Position numbers and translations under genes: made by a program. Below are positions 48,250-61,600 of a DNA stretch of 64,000 nt, in pieces. The stretch covers positions 13,204 to 77,203 of the forward strand of contig NW_001798988.1 of the NCBI RefSeq assembly GCF_000165425.1. Reading direction: 5' to 3'. This DNA is from Paramecium tetraurelia (taxonomy: Eukaryota; Ciliophora; Oligohymenophorea; Peniculida; Parameciidae). Under the pieces are notes generated by a model, which searched no databases, was not told the DNA's origin, and was given only the letters and a program-made list of their open reading frames with translations. Within the stretch, counting starts at the first letter, position 1. Every line of letters begins with the position of its first letter.

Positions 48250-48933
48250 AAAATATTCAATATATTATTTATATCAATATAATTAATTTATATGTAAAAA
48301 TCAACCAAATTCAATATATAATGAACTTTCATTTTTTTATAAATTTATGTGTTAATTGATCTCAAATCTCTCGTTTTTGTTAGAATTTAAAGTAAATGAA
48401 TATTTCTGAATAATTCTTGAGATCCAATAACTTAATACTCTTCCTATGATAATTTTCATAATATGCAAACTCAGAAAATTATTAAATATATATTTATAAT
48501 TTCTTTAATGGATAAACTTTTAAAAGTGTAATGAGTTTCTTAATTAGAAACAATATTAAGAATTCAAATAAGTAGTATAGTAATACATTAATGTGCGGTT
48601 TTCATGAACTACTGCTACTGTCAAAAATAAAAGTAGTAATAGTTTAATTATAAATCCTGATAAAGATAAAAACACATTATTCTTTTAATTTTATAATAGG
48701 AATTTTACAATTACATTTTTCCGACTAAGTTCTATTAATAGTAAGTTTATAATCTACAATAACCATTGAAATAACTATAGTAATAGATATTTAGAGGTAA
48801 TCTTTAATTTAAGTTTATGATTATTAATCAAATATATAAAATATACACTGCTTGCAAATAAAGAAGAATTTACAAGCAAATAAATTTTAATTAATAAATA
48901 GTCTTTTAATAAAAAATTGGAATTTCTAAAAGG
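48250..48933. other. Intergenic between divergent genes, no gene seen
   Basis: About 680 bp, AT-rich. An imperfect inverted repeat (10 of 12 positions pair) lies near 48609-48644. Otherwise nothing beyond the expected two promoters. Confidence 0.5.
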
Positions 48934-51900
48934 ATGGATTAATTTTAAATTGCTGAAAACTCATCTTAAGTTTATAGTTACTACATGACTAGAGAATCAT
49001 TATTAAACAGTAGATAAGAATACTTCAAGTCTATTCTATAGCGGTTATAATTTAATAATGAAGACTAAAATCAATTAAAAATCATAATGGTCCAAACAAA
49101 CCAAAAATTGGAGTTACCAAACAGTTTGGATCTCTCATTTGCTACATCCATCCCAGATAAAATAGATGACTAGATATAATACTTAATTATTAATGAAACA
49201 ATTGAGACTGATTCCTAAAACGTTGAGGAATTGCAATACTAATGCATTCCTGGGTGTAATTTGGTACATTCCTTCCTGTGGAAAGAGAATATGGATAGAG
49301 TTGATTAAATATACGAATATTTACTCAAATACATACAAGAAGAACAGGATGTATTGATTTACTGTAAAAATGTTAATGAAATATAATTAATGGCAAAAGC
49401 ATTATCCTAATTGGGTGAGATTTAGGTTAGATTGTCACCAGAATTTAATGAGGTGTATTAAAAACTCGATTAAAGAAAGAGTATATAAGCAAATCATATT
49501 ATTTACTTGCTTATTGATCCCTAATATTTGGAATCTGAATGTATTACTCTAATTATTCACACTCAATACAAAGAAGTCATAAAACCCTTCATAAAGAGTA
49601 GTGTCCTATATAGTGATCAATTACTGTCTAGATAAGAGCTGATAATTCGAGAAATTCCAAAATCTAATTCAATGGGGGTCTAGATAATATACAACTTTCC
49701 CAAAGAAACATATGTAACTCTTCCTCCAAAAGCAGTCAAACTAGATTCTCATCAATTGGATAACCACATTGAATAGTTTGATAAATCCAAAAACAGTGCA
49801 ATTATTAAAGGAGCTTTGAATACCACAGGCATGCTTTTATAATATTAAAAACAATCCAATTTAACAATCAGAATCAGTCAGCTTTGGTCAAATAAGGGTG
49901 ATGCTTATTCATGGATCGAAATAATTGAATAGCTCGGAATCTTTATTAATTCAATCCTGCTAAATGCAGATTTTGATAAAAATTAAAGCATTTTTGAATT
50001 AACTTAATTAGAAAAATGGTGTGAAGATAATATGGTAAATCTATACAAAGGAATATTAATTTTGCTTTATGTTTAGTAATTCTCTCAAGAATATGTAAAA
50101 TAAATAAATATTATAGAATTGCCCTTCAATTAATATACTTAATGTCGGTGGTTTAACTGCTCCAATTAGAAGGTCGTCCAGTATGTAAATAGTTCAAGAA
50201 GATAAACCATTAGTTGATGAACAATTAAAACTAAATTTCCCTATAGCCGAGTTAAGAGAAGATCAATTCTATCATGTTTAGGAGCATAATTTTAAATTAA
50301 ACTAGTGTTGCATATAATCTTAAAAAGGAAGACTCTAATAGCACATTCATATTTTGGCTTTGAAAGAGAACTCAATTATCTATCTCCATAATAAGAATAG
50401 AAAAACGTCTGTAGTTCAAAAAGAACTAATCATCAGTAATGTTGGCAATGCAATTCTGGAGGAACTATGGAAAAATCAAGGCATTGAGATAGCTGAATTA
50501 GAAAATAAATATAATTGTTCAATTGAACCAAATGTCTACTTAAATTTGATATCCGTTTATTCTGACGATGCAGTTGACATGAGTGAATTATATGCTAGAA
50601 TTGAAAAAATTAAAGAGAATCTTAAAACATAAATTTTGGAAATCAAACATGTTAGTGGAAAAAAATTAATTTTCTAGAGTGGAGCTCTGATTAGTGAATG
50701 GATAAGAGAACATGAATCTAAAGAGTTTAAACTAGTGGGACTACCGCCCAAGGTAACAGAGGATGAGATCAAAGAATTATTTGAAGACTTTACTGTTATA
50801 ACTCATCTTAAATTAAACTATTTAGAAAATGAGACCTAAGCTCAAATTGTTATTGAAGATAAAGATGATATGCCTTACATTATTTAAGGATATGATTAAT
50901 CAGAGTACTAAGATAGAATTATTAATGTTATCACAGAATAGAAAACTTTAAAATAACAAAATGTTAATCAATCAAAATATATCTTGAATGTCATATGGTA
51001 TTCCAAATTATGCACAGGTGTATGTGTTGTAATATTTAATGAAGCTGAACAAGCATTAAAATGTGTAAATCAATTTAATAATCAGCTATTGGATGGAAAA
51101 GAGATTAAAATCAGTTAAGTAGATGATGTTACTTTAAAATTCTAAAATTTAAGTTCTTTCACAACTGAAATCGATATTTTAATGTTATGTGGAGGGAAAA
51201 AGAACATCAAATACCTTGATTTGCAATCAAAGACCCTTTAAGAAAGTAAGGAAGATTATTCACAGAGAATAATACATTTAATCAATAGGAATATTGAAAG
51301 AAATGAAAAAAAGGATGTTGATTTCAATCATACTCACTTGATAAGAAAACCAGGAGGTAAAAGAATAGCTAAAATATCAATTTCAAGTGTTCCTACTATG
51401 CAAAAATTATTAGAGATTTTAAACGGAGAAAAAATATAATTCGGAACAAATCTGGTTAAAGTTCATTGTCAAGGATAATATTATTAATATCATTAAATTC
51501 CTAATCAACTCAAACCCCATATTTAAAAAATTCTGAAGGAACATGAAAAGTTTAATTTTAAAGTTAATTTTGAATAAGGAAATCAATCCAAACAAATAGT
51601 ACAACAAGTTACTATTCGTTCTTAGAATATATTAGTACATTAATAATTAGATCAAATTTTGACTAATTTCTTGTAGGGCTACAAAGTGGAAATAAATAAT
51701 AATGGGGATTTTCTGTTTACAACTTTTGGGTAAAATAAATTAAAAGACTTTGAGATGTTGGATGGAAGCATACATTTTATGGTTGATCAATACAAAAAAG
51801 TGATTCGTGTTTGTTGTTCTTAAGAAAAATTAAATGAGATTACTGAATATGTTAATCAGATTACATAGGCAGTGGTTTCTCATAAATTAGCAATACCTCC

Positions 51901-52772
51901 AGGAGCATTAAAAGAATTAGTAGGATTAAAAGGTTAAGGTCTAGATAGTCTTAAGAAGTAATTCAATTTGACCTAAATTAAATACAAATAACAGAGTAAA
52001 GAATTGTTTTTAGAGGGATCTGGCTAAAATATTTAAGATGCTGTTGCTTGCATAGAGTCTGCTGTTTCTTAAATAAACTTAGAAGGAGAAGCAGATATAA
52101 ATGAAGTCAAATAGGCAGAATGCCCAATCTGTTTTGATAATATTAAACACAGTTATTTATTATAAGGTTGTGGCCATAAATGTTGTTTAGAATGCATTTC
52201 ATTGCATTGCAGTAGCGTTTTACAAGATGTAAAGTTATTTCCTGTGAGATGTCCAGTATGCAATGAAAAGATGATTTTAAATGATATATTGTAAATAATT
52301 GGGAAGGAAAATAAGGACAGCTTGATAAATTTGGCACTTAATAAGTTTGTTTAGGATAATAATTAGAATGTGACATTTTGTTATACTCCTGGATGCAATA
52401 ATTTTGAACAAATCTAATAGTAAGATAAAGCAATATATTGTTAAATGTGTTTAAAATAATATTGTTGTTTATGCAAAGTAAGTATTTAATCTAAGTTAGG
52501 CTTTAAGACATCCTGGATTGACATGTGAGGAAAATAAGATTGGTGATATATTGTTACTATAAAAATTAATGAAAGAGTAAGACATTAGAAAATGCCCAAG
52601 TTGTTAAGCATTAATTCAGAGAATTGATGGATGTTATAGAGTGACTTGTTCTGTATGTAAACAGAGTATTTGTTGGAAAAATAACAATAAAGGAGTTCCT
52701 TGTATGCAGGTGTTTAAGACATCTTCAGAATGCTATGAGCATTTATCCAAAGAACACGGTGGTTATTGGTGA
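48934..52772 (+). CDS. RBR-type E3 ubiquitin ligase with degenerate helicase-like N-terminus
   Basis: Three exons, introns 50095-50116 and 52478-52499 (both 22 nt, TAG, phase 0), 1,264 residues. From about residue 1050: RING1 CPICFDNI, CGHKCCLEC, CPVCNEKM; an in-between-RING part with YCQMCLKQYCCLC; and RING2 KCPSC, RIDGCYRVTCSVCKQSICW. The DGC cysteine corresponds to the RBR active-site Cys that forms a thioester with ubiquitin. Upstream, LIYCKNVNEIQLMAKAL and LLIDPQYLESECITLIIH recall the second RecA domain of DEAH helicases, and AIPPGALKELVGLKGQGLDS looks KH-like. Plant DEAH11/12 proteins have a helicase-RBR layout. Here the ATP-binding first RecA domain is absent, so helicase activity is unlikely. 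C-terminus ends EHGGYW. Confidence 0.85.
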
Positions 52773-52865
52773 TTTCATTAGATATTATATTAAATTTTGA
52801 ATTCCTTTTATATTAAGAATTATACTATATAATTTCAAATTCTCTTTTATATTCTTCATCTATAG

Positions 52866-52921
52866 TTGAAAATCAATAAAGAGCATTAAATTTACTAACC
52901 AACCCAATAGTTGATTTTCAA
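52866..52921. repeat. 11-bp perfect inverted repeat
   Basis: TTGAAAATCAA at 52866-52876 and TTGATTTTCAA at 52911-52921 are exact reverse complements with a 34-nt spacer, about 100 bp past the stop of the RBR gene. Confidence 0.85.
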
Positions 52922-52934
52922 TGCATCAATAATA

Positions 52935-52963
52935 CTAAATCAAGATTAGCAATCCTGATTTAG
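52935..52963. repeat. Tight hairpin, 13-bp stem with one mismatch
   Basis: CTAAATCAAGATT, loop AGC, AATCCTGATTTAG. Twelve of thirteen positions pair. It starts 14 bp after the previous inverted repeat. It could be a 3'-end or small-RNA structure; the type of element is not known. Confidence 0.8.
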
Positions 52964-53120
52964 TTCTATAATATGATTTATTTAAAATTATGGCGAATGG
53001 CATTATATTATTAATGAATGATCATCTTATTAAGAATGGGAAACTGAAAAAGCAATTAAAGATAATCTAATTTAGAGAAAATAGTTGATTAATTACTTTA
53101 CTTATTATTTATTATAATAA

Positions 53121-55513
53121 ATGTTTTGCTGTGGAAGGAATGGGAATTAGCAGGCTTAGAGGAATAGAATGACAAGATTCCGTTTTTCAGCCGAAGAGGT
53201 TCAAGAATTGCATCGAAGGTAATATGCATACTTAAACAAAGATTTTAAAGAATGACTAATGGATCTAATTTTTTAACAAAAAATCAATTTAGAGACAACA
53301 TGGGACTACTTGGTCTTGAAACAGTTCAAGTGTTGAGTGATTGTTTATTTTAAATTATTGATGAAGATCAGGATGGTAAAATTTAGTTTAATGAATTTCT
53401 TGCTTATTTCGATAAAATCACATATGGTTCTCAGGATGAAAAGGCTGAGATATCATACAAATTAATCGATTAAAATAGAAAAGGATATTTCACATTAAGA
53501 GATTTCTAATAGACAATGCAAGCTTTGATTGATTCTTGGGTCGTTATGACGGGAACTGCGATAACAAATGAGATAAGAGATCACTTAGAAAAAAGAGTTG
53601 CCTACATATTCACCTAAATGGACAAGAATAATGATGAGAAAGTCTCATTTAATGAATACAAAGGAATTTTGGCTAGCGATCCATCCCTACTCGACATATT
53701 CGAATTCTTAAGGAAAGGGATAACTATATCTATTAAAGAAGCAACATTAAAATAAGATTAGATAGTTCTGAGTGAGTTTTATTTAATCAAGGATTAAGCA
53801 GTAGACTTATTTGAATTGATGATAGGATTGAAGCCAAATAGATATTCGACAACTTTATAAGCAAAGCCAAATTTAATTTCCAGTTTAATGTTTTGTTAGA
53901 AGAAAATGTACAATTTAATAATTGATTTTCAAGGAGACAAAATACAACTAGTTAGTTTGGAATCCAGTATTTGATGGGGGAAGAGATCGATGCCTTATCA
54001 TTGAGGATGTCAAGCACTTTAAATGTGAATAAGAACCGTCAACAAGGAGCAATTTAGACCAGTCAAATTATATGTGCCACTAGTTAGATTGGTCCATTCA
54101 TACATAGAGGAGATCAGGAAATTCCTATCAAAATAGATTATAATTTGTAATCAAAAGAAAGTGAGGAAACCTTGGATCCAGAATTGACTGATGGATTAGA
54201 GAAGATTAATTATATGGCAGAAGACTAAATAAGAGATAATTATAAAGAAGCATTAATTAAGATTCACGAATTAAAATAGCAAACTTAACAATCTTTGGAT
54301 AGATTAGAAAAAATGTATTAGAAGAAATTGGAAGAATTCAATGTCAAAAAGAAGAAAGATTTAGAAATAGCTGAAAAAAGAAGAGCTACAATAGCTAACA
54401 TAAATAAAAAGAGAAAAACAGCTTTGTCTGTATAATTTGGACATTAGAATTGGAATCTAGTATTAAATATGATGATTGGAATTTAAATGGCAGTGAAGTC
54501 AGTAAATGCCTTAAGTGATTACGAAGTTACATTAAAAGACTTTAAATTAAAGTACTATTTTGAACTCATGCCAAAGAGAACTGGTAATGAAAAGGCAACT
54601 TTTAAAGTTTGTAAATTCTTTGATTACGCTCCTTAAGTGTTTAATCACATTAGAAAAATGTTCTTTATAGATAATGACAATTATTTGAGTAGCATAGGGC
54701 CTGAAACACTATTATCAAGTATCTTAAAAGGAGATCTAAGTACACTATCTGAATTAACATCTACTGGTAAAAGTGGGAGCTTCTTCTATTATTCTTAAGA
54801 TGGCATATATACATTGAAAACAATTTCAAAAACAGAGTTCACTTTTATGAGACATATCTTATATAATTATTTCAAACATCTTAAAGATTATAGGCAATCC
54901 TTGATAATTAAGTTGTTTGGAATGCATAAAATCATTTTGGATGATAAAAAAATACATTTTATCATTATGAGTAATGTATTCAAAACATCCCACGAAATTA
55001 ATTTGAGGTATGACATTAAGGGGAGTCTTCACTAAAGGAAAACTCCTAGCAATGCTGATTATACTGTGGCAAGGAAGGATTTAAATTTTTTGGAATCTCA
55101 TGAAAAAATTAATATTAGGGTTGACAAATAAAGTGAATTACTCACTTAATTATGCAGAGATGCTGATTTTTTTGCCTAAAATAATATTATAGATTATAGT
55201 TTACTCTTGGGGATTCATGAAATTAATGTTCTTCAAAATTCTTCCAGGACTGACTTACTCCAAGATTAAGAATCAGAAGACATTTCCATAATACAATCAA
55301 AAACTGGCGATAAAATTTATTTCTTTGGAATTATTGATATATTGACAAATTTTAAGTATTAATAGACATTTAATTTATCGTAGCACTAAAAAGAAGATAG
55401 AGTACTGTTGTAAAAGATGTTTTCAAGGCCCTGACATTTCTGCGATACCTCCTCATCAATATGCTGAAAGATTTAAGAGATTTATCACGAATATGTTTAG
55501 AAATAATGTCTGA
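53121..55513 (+). CDS. EF-hand protein fused to phosphatidylinositol-phosphate kinase
   Basis: Four exons, introns 53219-53241 (23 nt, AAG), 53908-53933 (26 nt, AAG) and 55356-55383 (28 nt, TAG), 771 residues. N-terminus MFCCGRNG is cysteine-rich. EF-hand loops lie at 73-84 (DEDQDGKIQFNE, canonical), 109-120 (degenerate) and 160-171 (DKNNDEKVSFNE, near-canonical). A coiled coil (about 330-390) leads to the kinase: FGHQNWNLVLNMMIGIQMAV, GKSGSFFYYS with IYTLKTISKTEF, MSNVF, YDIKGSLHQRK, IDYSLLLGIHEI, FFGIIDILTNF and ISAIPPHQYAERFKRFI. All expected catalytic blocks are present. PIP kinases make PI(4,5)P2 or PI(3,5)P2-type lipids; calcium control through the EF-hands is inference. The last intron restores the C-terminal kinase motif. 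Confidence 0.9.
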
Positions 55514-55648
55514 CTAATTTAATTTCTCATTGATTATCTTAATATTATTAATTGTAACAACAAAAAGTTTAGATATGAATTTATTTCTGTTTATAAATTA
55601 ATTTGAAATAGGTGTGTAATTCTGTATTAATAAAATTAACAACTTTAA

Positions 55649-58600
55649 ATGTTATTAAGAGGAGGAGGTTGTGGAAGTTCAACACCAAAAGATTAATCTA
55701 ATGTCATTACACCTAAACTGTTTGAATAGAAGATACCACCAGATTTGGTTAATTAAATAAAACTGCACTCCACTAAAATTGCTTAAAATGCTGTTCTAGT
55801 TTTGGATTAGCAATCAAATTTAATGAATAGTTTTTCTTTTTTTTAATTGAATGCCAGAGCAATATGGTTATTGGTGAAAAATTAAAAATACACAAAATAA
55901 GTTATAGATTTAGTTTTAGAGAGTTTAGAGTAACTTTTTCCGGCTTTCAAGAGTTTTCTCTAATCTAATCTATTATTTGCACTATACACTTCATAAATTG
56001 TAACCTAGTTGACTTGGGTAATGTTTACATTCTTTTCAACAAATAAAGACAGGTTTTTGGAGTTATCTAAACAATAATAATATTTAAATGAAATGGATCA
56101 AATAAGTGAGAGATTGGAAATAGAGAGTGACTCTTCCCGTTACTAAAATCACATTGAATATGAAATATTCGTAATTTAAGCGATTATTTTTATTACGCCG
56201 ACAAATTCAACTGAAGGTAAAGAAATTCTTGTTAAATTTTTGGGAGGTGCATTCAAAGCCATTGCAACATTTTCATTAAATGATGATTTGATAGATAGTT
56301 TAAAAGATGGTGTAGCATATCTATATCAACAAGGGATTAAATATTGTCGATTGAAAAAGTTGGAATTGATTTATTCTTTACTGACTTTAAAGTACGATTC
56401 TATGGATTAGATGGAAAGAAAAGGAGAAACTAAATAGGTTGTTGAATAGTTAGGAAAGATTTATAGTGAAATTATCAGAGAATCTAATGATTGGGAAATA
56501 TGGTTTACATGGATATAAATCCTATCTTAATTGTATTGTTTCAAACCTATATTGGAGAACATGTAAATTGATTAGCAACTCTATGAACAAATTACATTCA
56601 AAGAATACTCTATCCCCATTATAAACAATAAACATGTCCTTGCAATAAAAAATCAACATATACAGAGTGATTAGACTACTAAAAAGTTATTTGACAATTC
56701 TTTAATATTGCAAGGACAAGCTCTTTTATAAAATATGATTTTGTAAGGCCAAGGTTTATTGCATAATATGGAGTAACAATACTTTGCCAGATTATAAATT
56801 CAAAGAGATTCCTAATAGGAGTAAGAAAATCTTATGCCTATCTCTTCAGCCAAAATCTCATCTATCCTCAATGTAGCCAAGCAAGCATAGGAGGAACTAG
56901 TAGAATTTTATTAACTAATAAATTAAGATGATTTAACTGATGAATCGAAGTTAAAATAGGCTGAAAAAATATTGAAGAATCAATAAAGAGCTTTGTTGAC
57001 TTTATTATCAGAAATAGAAAATGTACAGCGTTTACAAAAACTAGTGCAAGTACTCATTTAGAATTCAGAAAATGGCAATGATATTATAGAAGAATACTAC
57101 TAAATTTAATAATTAAACATCTAATAATATTTAAATGGCCTTATTAAAAGTTAAAACAATAAATTTTAGGAGACATTTTAAAAAGATCATTTTGTAGTAG
57201 TTATTGATAACTTGTTCTTAAAGTCTTCCAATTCATAAGACTTTCAAGTATAATTACAAGGATTTAAATAAAAATAAGATGATTAAAGTGTAGTGAGAAG
57301 TCTTATAGAAGCAATAAAAAAATTGCAATATGATTCGAGCAAATCTAGAATATTGAGTTTGGACTCTTTAATAGGATTGAATAGTGCAATATCATTAATG
57401 TTATAAGAGAAAGTAGCTTTAAACTGGAATCTTGAATTGAATTTGGTTTTATAAGCAAGGATAAAAACAATAAGTAATGAAAAAAAATAAGAAGGGAATT
57501 CTTAAACTTATTAACAAATAGTATAAAATGGTAATTAAATGATCCCATTTGAATCTCTCTATTAGTCAATAAAATTCTTATATACACAATACACCTAGTG
57601 CGAAAGCAATTAGAAATTTAAAACCGCAGAACTTTAGTTAACTAATAACCTTGAAAAACTATTAAAGACTCTATTGATTGAAAATTTTGGATCCATTAAT
57701 CATATTAGTTAGCTTTTGATGAAGAATTTATTCAAGGAAATCAAAAGGCCAGAGGATGTTAATTTCGATATAGAAATTCTGAAAATGATAGAAACTAGAG
57801 TTCAAGATACTATAAATTATGTCAATTAAATATAAAGTTCAATCAAAATGATCTCAGACTTTCTAATGTATGAAAAAGAATCGAATGCTGATAATAGAAC
57901 TGATGTTTAGATATTAATAGATTAAAAACCGTTAGCAGAAATATAGAAGATATTTCAATAAAATCAAATAAATAATTTCTAATTGTCAGTGTGCGTTTAA
58001 AAATTGAATTCCTATTTTGACTCTTTTTTTATAGTGTTCTTAAATTTTGAAAATGCTTTGAAGGAGAATGATAAATAGTTCTATCATTAAGTACTAGAGA
58101 AGAAGCAATTCCTTGAATCGTTGTTATTCTTTTTTTAGTCCTTAGTATCATTGAATATTCTGAATAAGAATGATTAAGAAGTGGCTAGCAGGCTTAAAGT
58201 GGATATAGATAAGAAATTCTAATAGTTACTTGATTTGGAAATAGTAAAGCCCGCAAGCTTTAATATTGATACTAATAATAAATTAACAGATGATTTCTAA
58301 TTTTATTAGGACATTTTTAGTTAATTAGATGATATAAGATAAAATTAAGAAGTTTCTTTAAATAAAGTTAAGTAATTTATAACCACTTGCAAAGAAATCT
58401 TATTGCAAGTTGAGAATCTAAAGACTGTGGAGAAACTAAGTTAACAATTGCCAGAATATGAGACTATGTTGTTGGAAACCAAAAAGTTCATCGATTAACT
58501 TATGGCAATGCTGGATATTAATTCTTTAAATTTAAAAGTAGAATATGGGACAATTCAAAATCTATTAGAAAAAAGTTAGAATTATCAGTATCAAAGGGAT

Positions 58601-61600
58601 CTATAATCATAAATCATATTTATCTTGAGTTAAATTGATACTGAAGAAGTGGAGTCTAATTTTTTGGAGGAGTAAATAGATATTATCAAAGAACAACTTA
58701 TGGATATATTGAGTTAGAATAAATGGAGGATCAGACAAGTCATAATATTCGAATTATAATAAATGAGAACTTTCAGTTTGTCACAATAAGCAATAAACTT
58801 TAGTTCAGGCTTGCTAGTGAAATTCTAGGTTTTTGAGACTGATAAGAGAATCAAAGTGTTGTTTGAGAGTTAAAAGGGGGATGGTTCTATTTTGATCAGT
58901 AAGTTTTGGCCAAGTTAAGAGTAATAGATTTAGAATAAAATAAAAGAGAAACTAAAGGAATTAAATAATGTAGCGTAACAATTAGCCATTGAAGACGAGC
59001 CTATCAAAAAGAACTAAATGAAAAAGGAGTATGCCAGATTGGAAAAGGAAGTTTAAGGTATTTTGGAGAATGTTTAGAACATTGGAAACTCATTAGGAAT
59101 AACAGTGCTGTTTATGCAAGACCTTAAATAGGATTTATTGAGGATAGAGAGCTAAATACAATAATTGTAAGAATTGATGGAGAATATCAACTAAGATATT
59201 AAGTATCTGAAGGGACGGTCAGTGAAGGAACTTTTAGAAATGAGAATGCAGCGAGTCTTGTAATAAAGATTAATTCATAATTCTGATAATGTTTACATTT
59301 AGATCTAAACTAAAGAAAAGAATTTAGAGGAGGGCGTTGAAGATTCAGAATCAATTTTATTTACAGAAGATCTGTTTGGGAATGGGGAGATAAATGAATT
59401 TATATGGAAATAATAAAAAGATTCCTTATTGATACATGGATAAGCCGGATCAGGTAAAAGTACTGCTGCTAGAAAAATTGAGGAATTCCTTTGGGTTACT
59501 TATTAGAAAAATAAAAATTAACAAGATTATGTTCCGCTTATACCTATATTTGTTTCTTTGCCTTAGTTGAAAGATCCAATTTATTGTGCTATTGAAGAGA
59601 CTTTGAGGTCGGATAATTATAGGTTCAGTGAGAGATAGGTTGAAGAATTAAAGGAAGCAGTAGAGACAAAACAATATAGATTAATAATAATTCTAGATAG
59701 TTATGATGAATTAAAATAATAATATATTGGATTAAATCTAAATGCTTCCAATAAAGTAAGTAAATGGAGATGCACTTCAGACAAAAACAAATATCCCAAA
59801 GTGATAACGACATCAAGATCTGAAATATTCACTGTAAATGGTTATTGTACTTGGTTCTTTTCTGAATCAAATTAGATCAAATTTTACAAGGAAGTGAGAC
59901 TATTGAAATTCACTGAGGGTCAGATCCAATAGTACATAGATGAGTATACTCAATTGTGTGTGAAGAGAGTCATCAAAGACTTCTATTTTGGGGCATATTA
60001 AGAATAGAATTATCAAGAATTCGAAAATTTCTACAATGAATTGGTAAAATAAGTCGGTATAGTGAATTTTCGATAAAATAAACAATAGATGTTGAGTAAT
60101 GAAATGATAAGTGCTCTTTTGCAAAAGTGCAAGTAGTTTGTGCCAAATGAGCATCTAAAAACCGTTCAATAGATGTTGACTGAAATATGGTCAAGTTGGC
60201 ATTATCAAAACTTTATTAAATTGATGAAGTTATAATCTCTAATGGAAACTCCCTTTATGGTGGAGATAGTTATGGCCGTATTACCTTATATAGTAAAGTA
60301 AAGATAGGAAATAAATAATATAAAGGACAATTTTATTAGGAAATACATATATTTGAGCAAGAAAGGGGATGCAATTTAGAAATAAGCCTTGGATGAGTGG
60401 TAAAGAATTCTAGGTAATCAATAATTCATCACTGAATTTGTTTAAGAATTTTAGATCAGTGAATAGGAGAAGAAAATTCAATAATATTTTGAGCATCACT
60501 CAAATATAGACATAATTAAGTAGGCTTTAGTTTAGGAACCCTTATCCACATATGATTTTTACGTTGAGTTTTTTGAACATTATTTTAAACGACAAATTAA
60601 TAAGTTGAGAGAAGCTGGAGAATAAATAGAGTATGATGCTATGGGTAATGAATTATGGGAATTTGCTCATAAATTAGCAAATAAAATGACATTTAATAAT
60701 TTGAGTTAGGTTCAATTTCAACCTAGTGGTTTGATATTTAAAAAAAAATAAACTGATTGGAAAGATAAGTTTTTTAATGATGATGAGAAAGAGGGTGTTT
60801 ACAAAAGATTATTCAGGAAGTGCATTCCTATTAAATAAAAGAGTGGCATCTATTCATTTAATCATAAATCGCTTTAGGAATTCTTAGTAGCAAAATGGTT
60901 TATTGAACAAATTACTAGGATGACTCTTGAAGTCTAAGGTAAGTATGCTAATCTCAAGTAGGAAGAAAAAACTGCAATATTAAAATATAATTTCTTTAAA
61001 TAATCCTGGGATTTGGATTATATGCAAGGGCCAATTAAGTTTATCATTGATAAAATCAAATTTAATGAAGAAATCAAATAGAAATTGATGAATCTAATTA
61101 ATTGTTCTAAAATGAGTAAGGAACTCGAAATGGGAAGTTCAAATAGTTTATATATTCTCAACTAGATGGGACAATCATTTATAGGATAAGATTTTTCAGA
61201 AATTAGAATTAAGGAAATTAGTTTAAATAATGCTAATTTCTTTAATTGCAATTTTACTTCTTCAGTATTTACCTAAGTTAAGTTATCAAGAGTGAATTTA
61301 AATCAATCCAAAATTAACGACGTTTTTTGGTAAGAGATTTAAGTAGATGAATTACCAAGAATAGAATCGAAACTAAACTCAATAGATTAAATCACTTACA
61401 TAAAGAGTAGAGAACTCTTCATTACAATAGATGACTTATCAGTTAAGCAATATAATTTATATAAATTATAGGAAGAAAATCAATTAAAATTTGAATTTAA
61501 ACCAAAATTAGCAGTATTATCAAACAATGAATAGATTTTAGCACTAATGAATAATAATGAAATATTGCTATTTGACATTATCAGAAATAATCCAATATAA

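Larger units (their letters stand above)
52773..53120. other. Intergenic with two hairpins
   Basis: 348 bp between two same-strand genes. It holds the two stem-loops listed separately and the promoter of the EF-hand PIP-kinase gene; no reading frame is supported. Confidence 0.6.

Noticed and set aside
48609-48644. Imperfect inverted repeat in the gap before the RBR gene
   Set aside because: Two mismatches in twelve and high AT content; not distinguishable from chance.
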